Counted from the stretch's first letter, positions 24,464 through 33,043 are shown. The stretch: 64,000 nt of DNA from Oceaniferula spumae (GCF_042849255.1 NZ_AP026866.1:3162001-3226000), one strand, 5' to 3'. Made by a program: numbers and translations. The notes: a model not told the origin generated them from the letters alone.

Positions 24464-26643
24464 GGTGCGGCTTGAAAAAGTTCGAATCCGTTCAGAAGAA
24501 GAAAATTGTCGGTTCCGTTAGATTGGGTCGAGCGCAGCTCGATGGTCAACGGGCCAGTGCCATCGTGGGCGAGTTCGAAGGTGATGGTGGGGATCTGGCT
24601 GTTGTTGATGAAGGTGGTGTTGAGACCAGCCGCACCGAGCGCGGTGGGCTGGACGGATTCTTGGACTACGCCGCCGATGCGGGCTTCGATGGTGTTCGGC
24701 GTGGTGTTATTCACTCCCTGAGCAAAGCCGAGCACATTGGAGGTGATGGGTTCGAGGTGGTAGGAGCGGAAGGTGTAGTCGCCGGCGGGGAGGTTGGTGA
24801 TCTGGATGTTGATGGCTCCCTTGCGGGTGGCGATGAAGTCGGAGACGAGGAAGGATTTTGACGTGTCTCCGCCGGGGATGGCGCGGGTGCTGTCGGTGTT
24901 AGCTCCGCGGAACTCGAATTTCTCCGCATTCGGCTGGGAGATGGTGACTTGGTGGGCGCCGTAGTTTTTGATGTAGGATGTGGCGTTGTCGTTCTGGGTG
25001 GTGGAACCGGAAACGATGCGGAATTTCGACTGACTGGGTGAGCTTAGGGCGTCGTTGCGATTGAAGTCGATGGCGATCAATGCGTCTGTTAGTTCTGCCA
25101 CAGGTGGCTCTGCCGGGGCAACCAGCGTGTGGCCTTTGACTACGGCGATATTGCTGAACTGGGCCTGGGTGGAACTGAGGTTTCCGGTCATCAGGAATGC
25201 GACGCTATTGTAGCTGAAGTCATTGAGCGCCAGATTCAAGAGGTTCTGTTCATGATGAAAATTGGCACCGTCGCTGAAGCGGACAAGCAGATCGATTTTA
25301 TCGCCGTTGCGGGCGATCAGCATGGTGAAATCCACGGGTGTGTTGGCTGGAACGTTGGCTCCTGCAGATGCAATGGGACCGAGTGTGGTGGAGTGATTGC
25401 TTTCAAAAGGGTTGCTTGAGCTGGTGCCGGAAGCTCGAGCGATGGTTCCAGCGGAGGAGCCTGGTGATGATGCCCATATGCCGGAGTAGCCTGTGCCATC
25501 ACCAGCGGTCACTGGGTTATCGCCATTGAAAAGACCGATGCGGAAATTTCCTGCGGTCATCGCGGCGTTGAGGGTGACCGTGCCAGTGAGCCGGATGTAA
25601 TCGCCGTCTACGAGGTTGATCGGTGTGAAGTTTGCCGCGATCGCATCGGTGCTCGCATCCGTGGTCAGAGGGGAGGCGGTGGCTTCGCTGTCTCCTGAAA
25701 ATCCTGCATTGCCGAAGATCGTTTCCCAGTTGGTGATAGGTTCGGGAGCGGCGTGGGGATCGGTGAGGTAACCGATGGAGACGAGAAATTGGTCCGTAAG
25801 GAAAACGGTGGCATCGTAGCCGTAGAAGGGGCCACTGCTGTCGCCTTGGACATCGAAGTTGAAAAAGCTGTGAGGCTGGTCTTGGTAGAGGTGCAGATCG
25901 CAGCGCAGGCCCTCGGCTTCCATCGCAGTTTTGTAATTTTTGGCGGCGGAGACGGGGACAAGGGCGTCATTGGTGCCGAGAAAAACGGTGGTGGGTGGCG
26001 CGGTGGCGGTGATGTTGTGCAGGGGGGAGATGTCTTGCCAGTAGGCTTGCACGCGGTCGTGACCGTAGCCGCCGGGCCCATTGTCGAAGACGGGGTTGTA
26101 GAGGACAAGGGCATTGGGCCTGGAGCTGATCGAGAGGTTTTCACCCGGTTCTTCGTAGCTGCTGAGAGTGCCGGTGGCAGCGGCGATGTGTCCGCCTGCC
26201 GAGCCACCGCCTGCGGCGATGCGGTTGGGATCGATGCCCAAGGCGGCAGCGTTGGCGCGGAGGTAGCGCACGGCTGACTTTCCATCCTTCACACATTCCT
26301 GGGGTGTGGTGCCGTGGTCGTTCTGGGTGCGGTATTCTGCAGAGACTGCGACGATACCGCGCGACGCAAGGTATTCGCAATGCGGATGAAAGTGGCTGGG
26401 GGAACCATTGACCCAGCCGCCGCCGAAGAAGAAGACAATGCAGGGTCGGCTGTCTGTGGCCTGGTGACCGTCGGGTGTGAAGATGTGCAAATCCAGACCG
26501 ACTGGATTGTTGCTGGAGTTGACCGTCTGTTTGTATTCAATCACCTGATCCGGTGTGTAGCCGGGGATGTCATAGGCGGAGACGGTGCTGACGGTGAGCA
26601 GAAGAGAGAGTGCTGTCCGTGTCAGATGAAGGCGAATGGTCAT
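24460..26643 (-). CDS. Secreted alpha/beta-hydrolase esterase with long beta-rich C-terminus, 727 aa
   Basis: The signal peptide (to about residue 23) is followed by an esterase/lipase domain: oxyanion motif FFFGGGW, the G-x-S-x-G elbow GGGSAGGH (Ser148), an acid in FLGTNDALVP and the His in DQPHSFFNF. This is the BD-FAE/CE10-like group, which removes acyl or feruloyl esters. From about residue 315 the sequence changes to Ser/Thr-rich beta modules: one from 320 to 510 and one from 525 to the end (LIAIDFNRNDAL...LLNGFELFQAAP), probably carbohydrate-binding or surface modules. It is coupled to the sulfatase downstream, suggesting joint attack on an acylated, sulfated glycan (inference). Confidence 0.85.
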   Translation of the reverse strand: MTIRLHLTRTALSLLLTVSTVSAYDIPGYTPDQVIEYKQTVNSSNNPVGLDLHIFTPDGHQATDSRPCIVFFFGGGWVNGSPSHFHPHCEYLASRGIVAVSAEYRTQNDHGTTPQECVKDGKSAVRYLRANAAALGIDPNRIAAGGGSAGGHIAAATGTLSSYEEPGENLSISSRPNALVLYNPVFDNGPGGYGHDRVQAYWQDISPLHNITATAPPTTVFLGTNDALVPVSAAKNYKTAMEAEGLRCDLHLYQDQPHSFFNFDVQGDSSGPFYGYDATVFLTDQFLVSIGYLTDPHAAPEPITNWETIFGNAGFSGDSEATASPLTTDASTDAIAANFTPINLVDGDYIRLTGTVTLNAAMTAGNFRIGLFNGDNPVTAGDGTGYSGIWASSPGSSAGTIARASGTSSSNPFESNHSTTLGPIASAGANVPANTPVDFTMLIARNGDKIDLLVRFSDGANFHHEQNLLNLALNDFSYNSVAFLMTGNLSSTQAQFSNIAVVKGHTLVAPAEPPVAELTDALIAIDFNRNDALSSPSQSKFRIVSGSTTQNDNATSYIKNYGAHQVTISQPNAEKFEFRGANTDSTRAIPGGDTSKSFLVSDFIATRKGAINIQITNLPAGDYTFRSYHLEPITSNVLGFAQGVNNTTPNTIEARIGGVVQESVQPTALGAAGLNTTFINNSQIPTITFELAHDGTGPLTIELRSTQSNGTDNFLLLNGFELFQAAP

Positions 26644-26681
26644 AGGCTTGGCTGAGTATAATCCGGTAAGTGTAGGAGGTC

Positions 26682-26734
26682 AAAAAAAGCCCCCTGACGC
26701 CATGGGAATGAAACCCGGTAGCGGCCAGAGGGCT
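26682..26734 (-). terminator. Rho-independent terminator between the PEP-CTERM gene and the esterase gene
   Basis: On the minus strand AGCCC-TCTGGCCGC pairs with GCG-TCAGGGGGCT and is followed by TTTTTTT. It lies 35 nt past the stop of the PEP-CTERM gene and 39 nt before the esterase start, so the esterase and sulfatase need partial readthrough or their own promoter. Confidence 0.85.
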
Positions 26735-26768
26735 GAAAGTGCTGAGTTCCAGCGAGGCGCTGAGTCGA

Positions 26769-27482
26769 TTAACGACGGCGACGCAGGATGAGGGCGAGTC
26801 CACCAAGGCCGAGGAGGGCGGTGGAGGATGGTTCTGGGACGACTTCGTATCCGACGCCGTCATACCAGGCGCGGTTGTTACCGGTGTGGCTGAGGTTGTA
26901 ATCCACAAAAATATCGGCCGATCCACCGGTCACGGTGACATTTTCGAATTTCACCGCGAAGAGTTCGCGAACGCCTCCTTCGTCCGTGATTGGCGCGGTG
27001 CCGGCATAGGTCAAGGTGCTGGCGTCGACAACACCGGTGGTGGTAGCGCCAGTGACCGCTGGGTTTCCAGGAGAGCTGTAGGTGGTGAGGGCTCCGGATG
27101 TGAGACCCGTTGAAATCACCCAGTTCTGGGTGTCGCTAACGGTTTGATCCCAGTAGAAAACGTAGAGGTCGTAGATACCGTCGGCGAGGCTGATCGTGGT
27201 GGTGAGTTCGGGAATGCCTGTTGGAGTGCCGTTGGTCGTTGGTAGCGCTTGGAATATGCTGGTGTTACCATAGGGACGCTCACTCCACTGCGTGGCATAC
27301 TGGGTGCCTGCATCGGGGGAGGTGTTGTCCACTCGCCAGGATGCATCGGCTTGCGTGCTTCCGGTCGCACGTGTGTTTCCGCCGGTGCCTTCGACGGCAT
27401 CAACGTAGGTGATGGCAGCTTGGGATGAAGCGATAGTGAGAGCGGCTGCGCCTAGGGTCGGTATTAGTTGGTGTATTTTCAT
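26769..27482 (-). CDS. PEP-CTERM sorted secreted protein, 237 aa
   Basis: The signal peptide (MKIHQLIPTLGAAALTIASSQA) leads into a beta-rich domain: ITYVDAVEGTGGNTRATG, a middle part DGIYDLYVFYWDQTVSDTQNW, and FENVTVTGGSADIFVDYN. The tail VPEPSSTALLGLGGLALILRRRR is the exosortase signal. Many Thr and Gly and few charges suggest a surface or matrix protein. It is similar in style to the protein at 4047 but not a close copy outside the tail. It is upstream of the esterase-sulfatase pair and separated by a terminator. Confidence 0.9.
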   Translation of the reverse strand: MKIHQLIPTLGAAALTIASSQAAITYVDAVEGTGGNTRATGSTQADASWRVDNTSPDAGTQYATQWSERPYGNTSIFQALPTTNGTPTGIPELTTTISLADGIYDLYVFYWDQTVSDTQNWVISTGLTSGALTTYSSPGNPAVTGATTTGVVDASTLTYAGTAPITDEGGVRELFAVKFENVTVTGGSADIFVDYNLSHTGNNRAWYDGVGYEVVPEPSSTALLGLGGLALILRRRR

Positions 27483-27860
27483 TGTGTGAATTCGTGGGCA
27501 TTTGATTCTGGACCACCCTCGACCGAGTTATGATCGATAGGGTTTGGATTCGAAAGAGGCACTGTCTAATTCTCCCGAATGGCTTTTGAGGAAAAGGTGG
27601 GAAAGCCGATAATCAGCGCCCTCTCGTGCGGTGCACATGGTTCGAATAATCGAGGAAAGTTTTTCAAAGTTTGTATCCGCTAGAAAGCTAATAGGTTAAG
27701 TAACGACTGGTCTCCCTGGGGATCTAGCAGATTTGCTATTTTTCCGTGCTCCGGCTGTAGGGAACAGCCGAGTTCAACAATGTTAATGTGTTGCTCGGCT
27801 ACGAGTTTGAAACCATCTTGTCAATCACTTCAGCTACGTTAGAGTGACGGTCATTGAACT
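27483..27860. other. 378-nt divergent intergenic region before cbpA
   Basis: No gene. It carries a perfect CGGCTGT-AGGGA-ACAGCCG hairpin at 27752-27770, about 90 nt before cbpA, and AT-rich stretches on the PEP-CTERM side. A known heat-shock element (CIRCE or similar) was not found. Confidence 0.5.
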
Positions 27861-28832
27861 ATGAAATTCCGAGATTACTACGAGGTGTTGGGCGTGAGCC
27901 GTGATGCCAGCCAGGATGACATCAGAAAAGCGTTCCGTAAATTAGCTAGGAAATATCATCCGGATGTTGCCAAGGACAAGGACACGGCTGAGGAAAAATT
28001 CAAAGAGGTCAATGAGGCCTACGAGGTATTAGGCGACCCAGAAAAGCGCGAGAAGTATGACACCCTCGGCAAGGACTGGAATAATCCCGGAGCCGGTCAA
28101 GCTGGGGGTGATCCCTATGGTGGATTCTACGGCGCGCATTCTGGTGACGGGGGATACGAGAACCATTATTCCGGCACCGGTTTCAGTGACTTTTTCGAGC
28201 AGATGTTTGGTGCTGGCGCAAGTTCAGGCGGCGGGCGGTATAGTTCGTTCTCAGGAGGACCAGGTGGCAACTCACCGATTCCTGGACAGGACGCTCATGC
28301 AGACATTTTGGTATCTTTGGACGACGTTGTGAATGGCACCGAGCGCTCGTTACAGCTCAAGCAGGTGAACCGGGCCACAGGAACCAGTGAGATGAAAACA
28401 TCTCGCATCCGCATTCCCAAGGGTATCACCGAAGGTCAGCTCATCCGCTGCGCGGGCTTGGGGAATCCAGGCTACAATGGAGGTCCGCCAGGGGATTTGT
28501 TTTTACATGTTCGCGTAGAGAAACATCCGGACTTTAGGATCGTGGGTTCCGACCTTTATCACGAGCTACCGCTGGCCCCATGGGAGGCAGTGTTAGGTGC
28601 CGAGGTTTCAGTCAAATCACTCACTGGCTCGGTGAAAATAAAAATCCCATCGGGAGTCGAGAATGGCACCGAATTAAGAATCAAAGGCAAAGGCCTACCG
28701 CAAGGCACCAGTGGCAGCCACGGTGACCTCTATGCCGTCATCCAACTGGTGACGCCGTCTAAACTAACCGACGAAGAGAAAGACCTTTGGCAGCAGCTCT
28801 CCAAGGCATCCACATTCACCCCCCGTTCATAA
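27861..28832 (+). CDS. cbpA: CbpA-type J-domain co-chaperone
   Basis: A 323-aa class B J-protein. J domain residues 4-70 have the HPD motif at 33-35 in LARKYHPDVAKD. A Gly/Phe-rich linker follows (GQAGGDPYGGFYGAHSGDGG), then two DnaJ C-terminal beta domains (DILVSLDDVVNGTERSL, RIPKGITEGQLIRCAGLG, KIPSGVENGTELRIKGKG). The cysteine-rich zinc finger of DnaJ is absent, as in CbpA. It stimulates DnaK ATPase and holds unfolded clients. It is followed after 22 nt by cbpM, its dedicated modulator. Confidence 0.93.
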   Translation: MKFRDYYEVLGVSRDASQDDIRKAFRKLARKYHPDVAKDKDTAEEKFKEVNEAYEVLGDPEKREKYDTLGKDWNNPGAGQAGGDPYGGFYGAHSGDGGYENHYSGTGFSDFFEQMFGAGASSGGGRYSSFSGGPGGNSPIPGQDAHADILVSLDDVVNGTERSLQLKQVNRATGTSEMKTSRIRIPKGITEGQLIRCAGLGNPGYNGGPPGDLFLHVRVEKHPDFRIVGSDLYHELPLAPWEAVLGAEVSVKSLTGSVKIKIPSGVENGTELRIKGKGLPQGTSGSHGDLYAVIQLVTPSKLTDEEKDLWQQLSKASTFTPRS

Positions 28833-28854
28833 ATCATTAGCCCAACAAAAGATC

Positions 28855-29181
28855 ATGACTTACCGATACGAAATCACCCTTTTGTCACAATCACGCACTG
28901 AGCGCACGTTGCTCACGACCATCGCTGACGCGGCGGAACTCTGTGGCCTGGAAACGGATATCATCGAGGAGTTCCTTCACAGCGGCCTGGTCAGGGGATT
29001 CAAGGACTCAAATGACGACATCTATTTTGACCAAGCAGGCATTTCGCGCCTGCGCCATATCGCTTATCTACGAGAGACTGAACAAACCAATCTGCGGACG
29101 ATTCGCTACATCATAAGTTTGTTAGATAGTCTGGAGGCCAAAGAAGCCGAAGTGCGTGAACTTCGCGAAAGATTGAGATGA
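28855..29181 (+). CDS. cbpM: CbpM-like chaperone modulator
   Basis: A 108-aa MerR-like helix-turn-helix protein with a C-terminal coiled coil. The HTH part is TTIADAAELCGLETDIIEEF, then GLVRGF and FDQAGISRLRHIAYLRE, and the helix SLLDSLEAKEAEVRELRERL. CbpM binds the J domain of CbpA and blocks both its co-chaperone and DNA-binding activities. Gene order and size match E. coli cbpAM. Confidence 0.9.
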   Translation: MTYRYEITLLSQSRTERTLLTTIADAAELCGLETDIIEEFLHSGLVRGFKDSNDDIYFDQAGISRLRHIAYLRETEQTNLRTIRYIISLLDSLEAKEAEVRELRERLR

Positions 29182-29215
29182 GATTTCACCGAAGTGACCG
29201 GTTGCTACACGTAGG

Positions 29216-29251
29216 ATGCGTTAGCTAACAATCTGATCATTACGCATTTTT
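29216..29251 (+). terminator. Possible terminator after cbpAM
   Basis: ATGCGT (29216-29221) and ACGCAT (29242-29247) enclose a loop with the palindrome GTTAGCTAAC beside it, and the stem runs into TTTTT. The outer stem is only six pairs. Confidence 0.45.
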
Positions 29252-29297
29252 GGGGATTGCCGCACGTGTGCATTTCAGATAACTCCAGTGCCACACT

Positions 29298-29891
29298 ATG
29301 GAAAACAGACTTAAAGGGGTCAAAGTTTACGTTGGTCACCAGGACGAGACCCAGCGAAGTAGATTGGTATCTATCTTGGAGAAGCTGGACATGGAAGTCG
29401 TCGGCGAAACGTCATCGGCGGCGGAGATGGAAAAAGCCTGTCTCGCTAAGCGACCGGATCTCATTGTATCGGGTCTGTTTCCCTCTGAAAATCCCGGTGT
29501 GGACGCCTTGGTCTCTATTGGCGAGGTCGAGCCGATCCCAGGTCTGATCATTGCGAAAAAGGAGGACATGGAGGCGGTGGAAAAAGCGTTGGAGGATCAC
29601 GTCATGGCGTATCTGATAGATCCAGTGGATGAACACGATCTGAAGCCGACTATCTATCTTGTGATCAAAAGATTTGAGCAGTTCCAAGAATTGCGTGAAG
29701 AAAACGAGAACCTCAAGGAGGTGATTGCGACTCGCAAAAAAGTCGAGCGCGCCAAAGGGGTCTTGATGGCACTTTATGATCTGACTGAAGAGGATGCCTA
29801 TTTGAAAATGCGCAAGGTAGCGACGGATCGGCGTATCAAGTTAGGCGAGGTCGCCGACCTTGTGATCAAAAATGCCCAGAAAAGTGCGTAG
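29298..29891 (+). CDS. ANTAR-domain RNA-binding response regulator with a degenerate receiver, 197 aa
   Basis: The receiver-like domain (about 1-125) keeps the fold (GVKVYVGHQDETQRSRLVS) but the phosphorylation strand reads PDLIVSGLFP, with Ser/Gly where the Asp should be, so classical phosphotransfer is unlikely. A coiled helix (FEQFQELREENENLKEVI) leads to the C-terminal ANTAR domain (KKVERAKGVLMALYDLTEEDAYLKM). ANTAR proteins such as NasR, EutV and AmiR bind two-hairpin RNA motifs in leaders and prevent termination. The best-known targets are nitrogen and ethanolamine genes; none is adjacent. AmiR also has an atypical receiver, controlled by a protein partner. Confidence 0.88.
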   Translation: MENRLKGVKVYVGHQDETQRSRLVSILEKLDMEVVGETSSAAEMEKACLAKRPDLIVSGLFPSENPGVDALVSIGEVEPIPGLIIAKKEDMEAVEKALEDHVMAYLIDPVDEHDLKPTIYLVIKRFEQFQELREENENLKEVIATRKKVERAKGVLMALYDLTEEDAYLKMRKVATDRRIKLGEVADLVIKNAQKSA

Positions 29892-29909
29892 CTCAGTGCC
29901 TCCAATAAA

Positions 29910-29949
29910 TGAAAAACCGGAAGACCGCAACGAGTGCAATCTTCCGGTT
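29910..29949 (-). terminator. Strong rho-independent terminator after the DUF1328 gene
   Basis: A perfect 10-bp stem (AACCGGAAGA/TCTTCCGGTT, 29915-29924 and 29940-29949) is followed on the minus strand by TTTTTC. It also lies 19 nt past the convergent ANTAR gene but has no T run in that direction. Confidence 0.9.
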
Positions 29950-29970
29950 GGATAATTATGGCTCTGTGAG

Positions 29971-30129
29971 CTACTTCGCGCCTCTCATGATGAATGAGAC
30001 GATCCAAACGATCAGGAAGACGATGAATAGTATTTTAGCGATTCCTGCTGCTGAGCCGGCGATGCCACCGAAGCCGAGAACGGCAGCGATGATTGCGACT
30101 ACGAGGAATACAAGTGACCAGTGTAACAT
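29971..30129 (-). CDS. DUF1328 (YtjA-type) small membrane protein, 52 aa
   Basis: Two hydrophobic helices make up nearly the whole protein: MLHWSLVFLVVAIIAAVLG, then a Gly/Ala loop GGIAGSAAGIAK, then ILFIVFLIVWIVSFIMRG. Start (30129) and stop (29971) are clear. The family is small, widespread in Proteobacteria and others, and often lies in general-stress gene groups; the molecular role is not established. It is the last gene of the 30825-29971 unit and is followed by a strong terminator. Confidence 0.9.
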   Translation of the reverse strand: MLHWSLVFLVVAIIAAVLGFGGIAGSAAGIAKILFIVFLIVWIVSFIMRGAK

Positions 30130-30161
30130 GTTATTAGTTGTTGGTTAGGGTTAATTGTTTA

Positions 30162-30326
30162 TTAGTTGTCTGTAGCGTCTTCGACTTTGTCACCCGCGTC
30201 ATCCACGGCTTTGTCGATTTTTTCACCCGCTTTTTCAGCAGGTCCTTTTTTCTCACATGCAGTGAAAGTTGCAAATGAGGCGATTCCTAAAACTAGGAAG
30301 GTGATGGATGTTATTCTTTTTATCAT
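30162..30326 (-). CDS. Small entericidin-like lipoprotein, 54 aa
   Basis: The signal peptide (MIKRITSITFLVLGIASFA) ends in a lipobox FTAC (Cys24). The mature part is 31 residues of highly charged helix (EKKGPAEKAGEKIDKAVDDA), resembling small stress-induced lipoproteins such as entericidin B and similar Lys/Asp-rich envelope peptides. It lies between DUF2383 and DUF1328 genes, with short gaps (43 and 32 nt), in one transcription unit. The function is unknown. Confidence 0.85.
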   Translation of the reverse strand: MIKRITSITFLVLGIASFATFTACEKKGPAEKAGEKIDKAVDDAGDKVEDATDN

Positions 30327-30369
30327 AATATTAGTTTTGTTGGAGAGAAGAAGGTTAGGGGGCGACGAG

Positions 30370-30825
30370 TTAGTCGACTAACTCCTCAAGTCGTTCAAGG
30401 GTGACGATGTGTCGGTTCACTCGCGGCAGCAGTTCGGCGCGAATCATTTCTTTGCATTCGGGTAAAACGTGGCCATCGGAAAGAGCCTTGGTGTAGAGGT
30501 CCACTCCATGTTTCTCACCGTTCTGCAGCGCCTCGATAGCTGATTCAGCACCGAAGAAACTGGCGGTGTGTTGGATCATTTTGACAGTGGTTCCCCACGC
30601 GCCGGAATCATCGTCGGGTTCCCCACGCATGCTGCGGATGTTGACCTCGAGAATGCCAATGGCGACGGCATGTTCGTTTCGAATGTTTGATAGCTCGTTG
30701 AGCTTTGGCTCATCGCTGAATTTTTTGATGGCGATGTCGTATGCTTCTACGGCTGAGCGTTCTCCTCTGAGAAGTTCGTTGCAGACGTCGATACATTCAC
30801 TGTTAGTTTGATTGATGTGGTTCAT
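30370..30825 (-). CDS. DUF2383 (PA2169-type) four-helix ferritin-like protein, 151 aa
   Basis: The sequence is four amphipathic helices: CIDVCNELLRGERSAVEAYD, then LNELSNIRNEHAVAIGILEV, GTTVKMIQHTASFFGAESA and EMIRAELLPRVNRHIVTLER. The pattern E-x6-Y...E-x2-H of helix 1 and 2 (Glu22, Tyr29, Glu51, His52) recalls a ferritin-like di-metal site. Members are linked to stress and biofilm conditions; no enzyme activity is established. It is the first gene of a three-gene unit, with a TTAACAC palindrome 43 nt upstream. Confidence 0.88.
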   Translation of the reverse strand: MNHINQTNSECIDVCNELLRGERSAVEAYDIAIKKFSDEPKLNELSNIRNEHAVAIGILEVNIRSMRGEPDDDSGAWGTTVKMIQHTASFFGAESAIEALQNGEKHGVDLYTKALSDGHVLPECKEMIRAELLPRVNRHIVTLERLEELVD

Positions 30826-30867
30826 GAGATTTCTAGTGTTAGAGTGATGTTGTCTCGCACGTGGAGA

Positions 30868-30882
30868 TTAACACGGTGTTAA
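30868..30882 (-). promoter_or_regulatory. Operator-like palindrome upstream of the DUF2383 unit
   Basis: TTAACAC-G-GTGTTAA is a perfect 7-bp inverted repeat around one base, 43 nt before the DUF2383 start. The symmetry and position suit a dimeric regulator; a CACGTG sits just inside. No regulator gene is adjacent. A second symmetric element, CCCTCA/TGAGGG, is at 30921-30939. Confidence 0.45.
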
Positions 30883-31118
30883 CTCTGTCTTTTTGGACAG
30901 GATTGAATTCCAAACAATTGCCCTCACTGTCATTGAGGGTTCGGTTTGTTAGACTACGCAGTCTATATGTCATTTGATCGTGCGTGGAGGCTGTTCAGTG
31001 CTATGTGGGCACCTTGGGTGAACTGTCTATTACGCTTTTATTTCTAATACCTCTAACCGTAGTTGGGTGTATATCTACCGTCAAATTATATTATAACGGT
31101 CGTTTGACAAGGTTCTGA

Positions 31119-32174
31119 CTACGAACCTGTTACGTGTTCCAATTTGATCGTCGCTTCAGCGAAGGCCTTGCCAATACGGTTAAACCAGATGGCACTTCCG
31201 TAGTAATGGTAGCCTCGGTCGGAGCCTACCTTTTTCCATTCCTCGAACCGGGCTTTCCAATCGGGGTAAAGTTTCTCAGCCGCTTTGTCGACGAGCACAT
31301 CGGTGCGCACGGCTGTGACGTTGCCTTTGAATTCAGGCATCTTTTCCATGGCAAGTTGTGCCTCTTGGATCGTTTTCATGGCACCCTTCGCGGGGGTGGA
31401 GCCGTTTTGACCCATTACACCAATGACAAATGGCAGCTTTGGACTCTTTAAATCTTTGCGAACGTCGTTGATGAAATGCTTCATGTTAGAAGCGTATTCA
31501 AGCTCTGCTCCATTGTACTGATCATTCCATCCTTGGAACCAAACAAAGCCGGAGATTTCAGGTGTCTTTCCTTTCAGCTCTGGGAATAATGTTTCGTATT
31601 TGGCCAGTGTATCCTGAACCTCCTTCATCATCATTCGGTATGAGCTTCCGTAGACCGCTTGGATGTCTTCCATTGTGGGTAGCGGATCATTGCGCTTACG
31701 TTTTTCGTTGTTCTGTTTGGTTCGTTTGATCGCATTGGAAAGTTCCTTTTGCAGGAATTCTTCACTGGGTAGTCCAGCTGATGGAGAGCGAAATTTCTGG
31801 AACAGAGAGTGACCTCCCCAGCAAGTTTTGATGAGCAATACCGGTTGCTTGTAGTGGTCGCCAAGTCTCGTCCCATATTCAAGTTCCAGGCCCGTCCTTT
31901 GACCACGGGAACCATAAGCCTTCGTTAGGCCACCGTGCTTCTTTTCATATTTGATGAAAACATCATCTCTGGTAATCCATTTGCCGTCTTTGCGGAGATG
32001 GCTGAACAGATCTGCGGTTTTGGCATTGGTGGCTTGATGCTCGAGTAAGCCGTCTTGAACCTGGCCTACCATGTTGGATTGGCCAGCTAGGATAAACACC
32101 TTGAAGGTTTCAGCACTAGAGACAGCTGAAAGACCATAGCTCAGCGTGATTGCGGCAAAGACGGATCTGATCAT
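31119..32174 (-). CDS. SASA-domain carbohydrate acetylesterase (sialate O-acetylesterase/CE6 type), 351 aa
   Basis: The signal peptide (MIRSVFAAITLSYGLSAVSSA) starts at 32174, preferred over the ATG at 32186. The SGNH block I is FILAGQSNMVGQ with the nucleophilic Ser, and LLIKTCWGGHSL is block II. SGFVWFQGWNDQY is block III, and the C-terminal GYHYYGSAIWFNRIGKAF has the His. The family removes acetyl groups from sialic acid or xylan-like glycans. A long Lys-rich helical insert (residues 150-200, KRTKQNNEKRKRNDP) is present. It is alone, with no sialidase or xylanase neighbour, so the glycan is unknown. Confidence 0.88.
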   Translation of the reverse strand: MIRSVFAAITLSYGLSAVSSAETFKVFILAGQSNMVGQVQDGLLEHQATNAKTADLFSHLRKDGKWITRDDVFIKYEKKHGGLTKAYGSRGQRTGLELEYGTRLGDHYKQPVLLIKTCWGGHSLFQKFRSPSAGLPSEEFLQKELSNAIKRTKQNNEKRKRNDPLPTMEDIQAVYGSSYRMMMKEVQDTLAKYETLFPELKGKTPEISGFVWFQGWNDQYNGAELEYASNMKHFINDVRKDLKSPKLPFVIGVMGQNGSTPAKGAMKTIQEAQLAMEKMPEFKGNVTAVRTDVLVDKAAEKLYPDWKARFEEWKKVGSDRGYHYYGSAIWFNRIGKAFAEATIKLEHVTGS

Positions 32175-32251
32175 AATCAGATACATACGCTGGCAGGTTA
32201 CCCATTTTGTGCACTATTTTGGGCTTTGATTAGACGATCTGGCAGAGGTGG

Positions 32252-32950
32252 CTATTCTGAGAACTCAAGCATTCCCACTAGCTCCGCGCTGTCGCGGTAG
32301 ATGAGTTCGCCCGAACCTAAACCCGAGTCATAGGCAAGCTGTCGCCAGGCCGACTGGTCAATGGGGTTGCATTGTGTCGTCAGGTGCGCTCTAACGGCGT
32401 CGATCTGCGTTCTATCCAGCAATGTCCAGTTAGCCTCTGCATGCGCCATAAGCCGCTCTTTGTAGACTGCTTGTTGTTCACCCTGGTTGGGAAGTAGGTC
32501 ATAGACCATGAATGTGCCGGTGGGGCTCAGAATCAGCCTGATGTTATCCATGGCTGAGGCTTTGTCCTCCTGCTCTAGGTTGTGGAATGAGTAGCCCGCT
32601 ATAACCAGGTCGAATGGGCCATGGAGCTGCTGGATCAATCGGGTGAAATCACCGCAGGGGAGCTCAACACTCCACGAGTAGCCCTTGAAGTTGGAACGTG
32701 CGACATCCAGAGCCTGTTGTGAATGATCAATGCCGTAGTACTGGACGGCATCGTTGCCTAGGAATGATCTTCTGGCGACGTAGCTATCCCCGCAGCCCAA
32801 ATCAAGAACTCGAATCCCGCGTTGGTCACGTTTGTGGAGCCATCGTTGTAGCACGCCAATGATTTCGCGATGCTGCAAGTAATTGCGGGCTATGATGTTC
32901 TGAAAGAGAAGCCAGTCTTCGAATAAGTCGTCTGTATGATGAGATCCCAT
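32252..32950 (-). CDS. Class I SAM-dependent methyltransferase, 232 aa
   Basis: Motif I is RVLDLGCGDSYVARRS, the acidic residue after strand 2 is in YYGIDHSQQALDVARSN, strand 4 is FDLVIAGYSFHNLE and strand 5 is SPTGTFMVYDLLPN. The N-terminal helix has WLLFQNIIARNYLQHREI. It resembles small ubiE/COQ5-type enzymes (Methyltransf_25/12). The substrate cannot be deduced. It lies between the SASA esterase and parA on the same strand with gaps of about 80-90 nt. Confidence 0.85.
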   Translation of the reverse strand: MGSHHTDDLFEDWLLFQNIIARNYLQHREIIGVLQRWLHKRDQRGIRVLDLGCGDSYVARRSFLGNDAVQYYGIDHSQQALDVARSNFKGYSWSVELPCGDFTRLIQQLHGPFDLVIAGYSFHNLEQEDKASAMDNIRLILSPTGTFMVYDLLPNQGEQQAVYKERLMAHAEANWTLLDRTQIDAVRAHLTTQCNPIDQSAWRQLAYDSGLGSGELIYRDSAELVGMLEFSE

Positions 32951-33043
32951 GGTGGCAGGGCCAGACCGGGGAGGAGATCTGTGGGTAGGATGGGTTAGAG
33001 GGTGGTTGTGTGGAAAATTGTTGGGGCGTGGGAGGCTTGAAAT

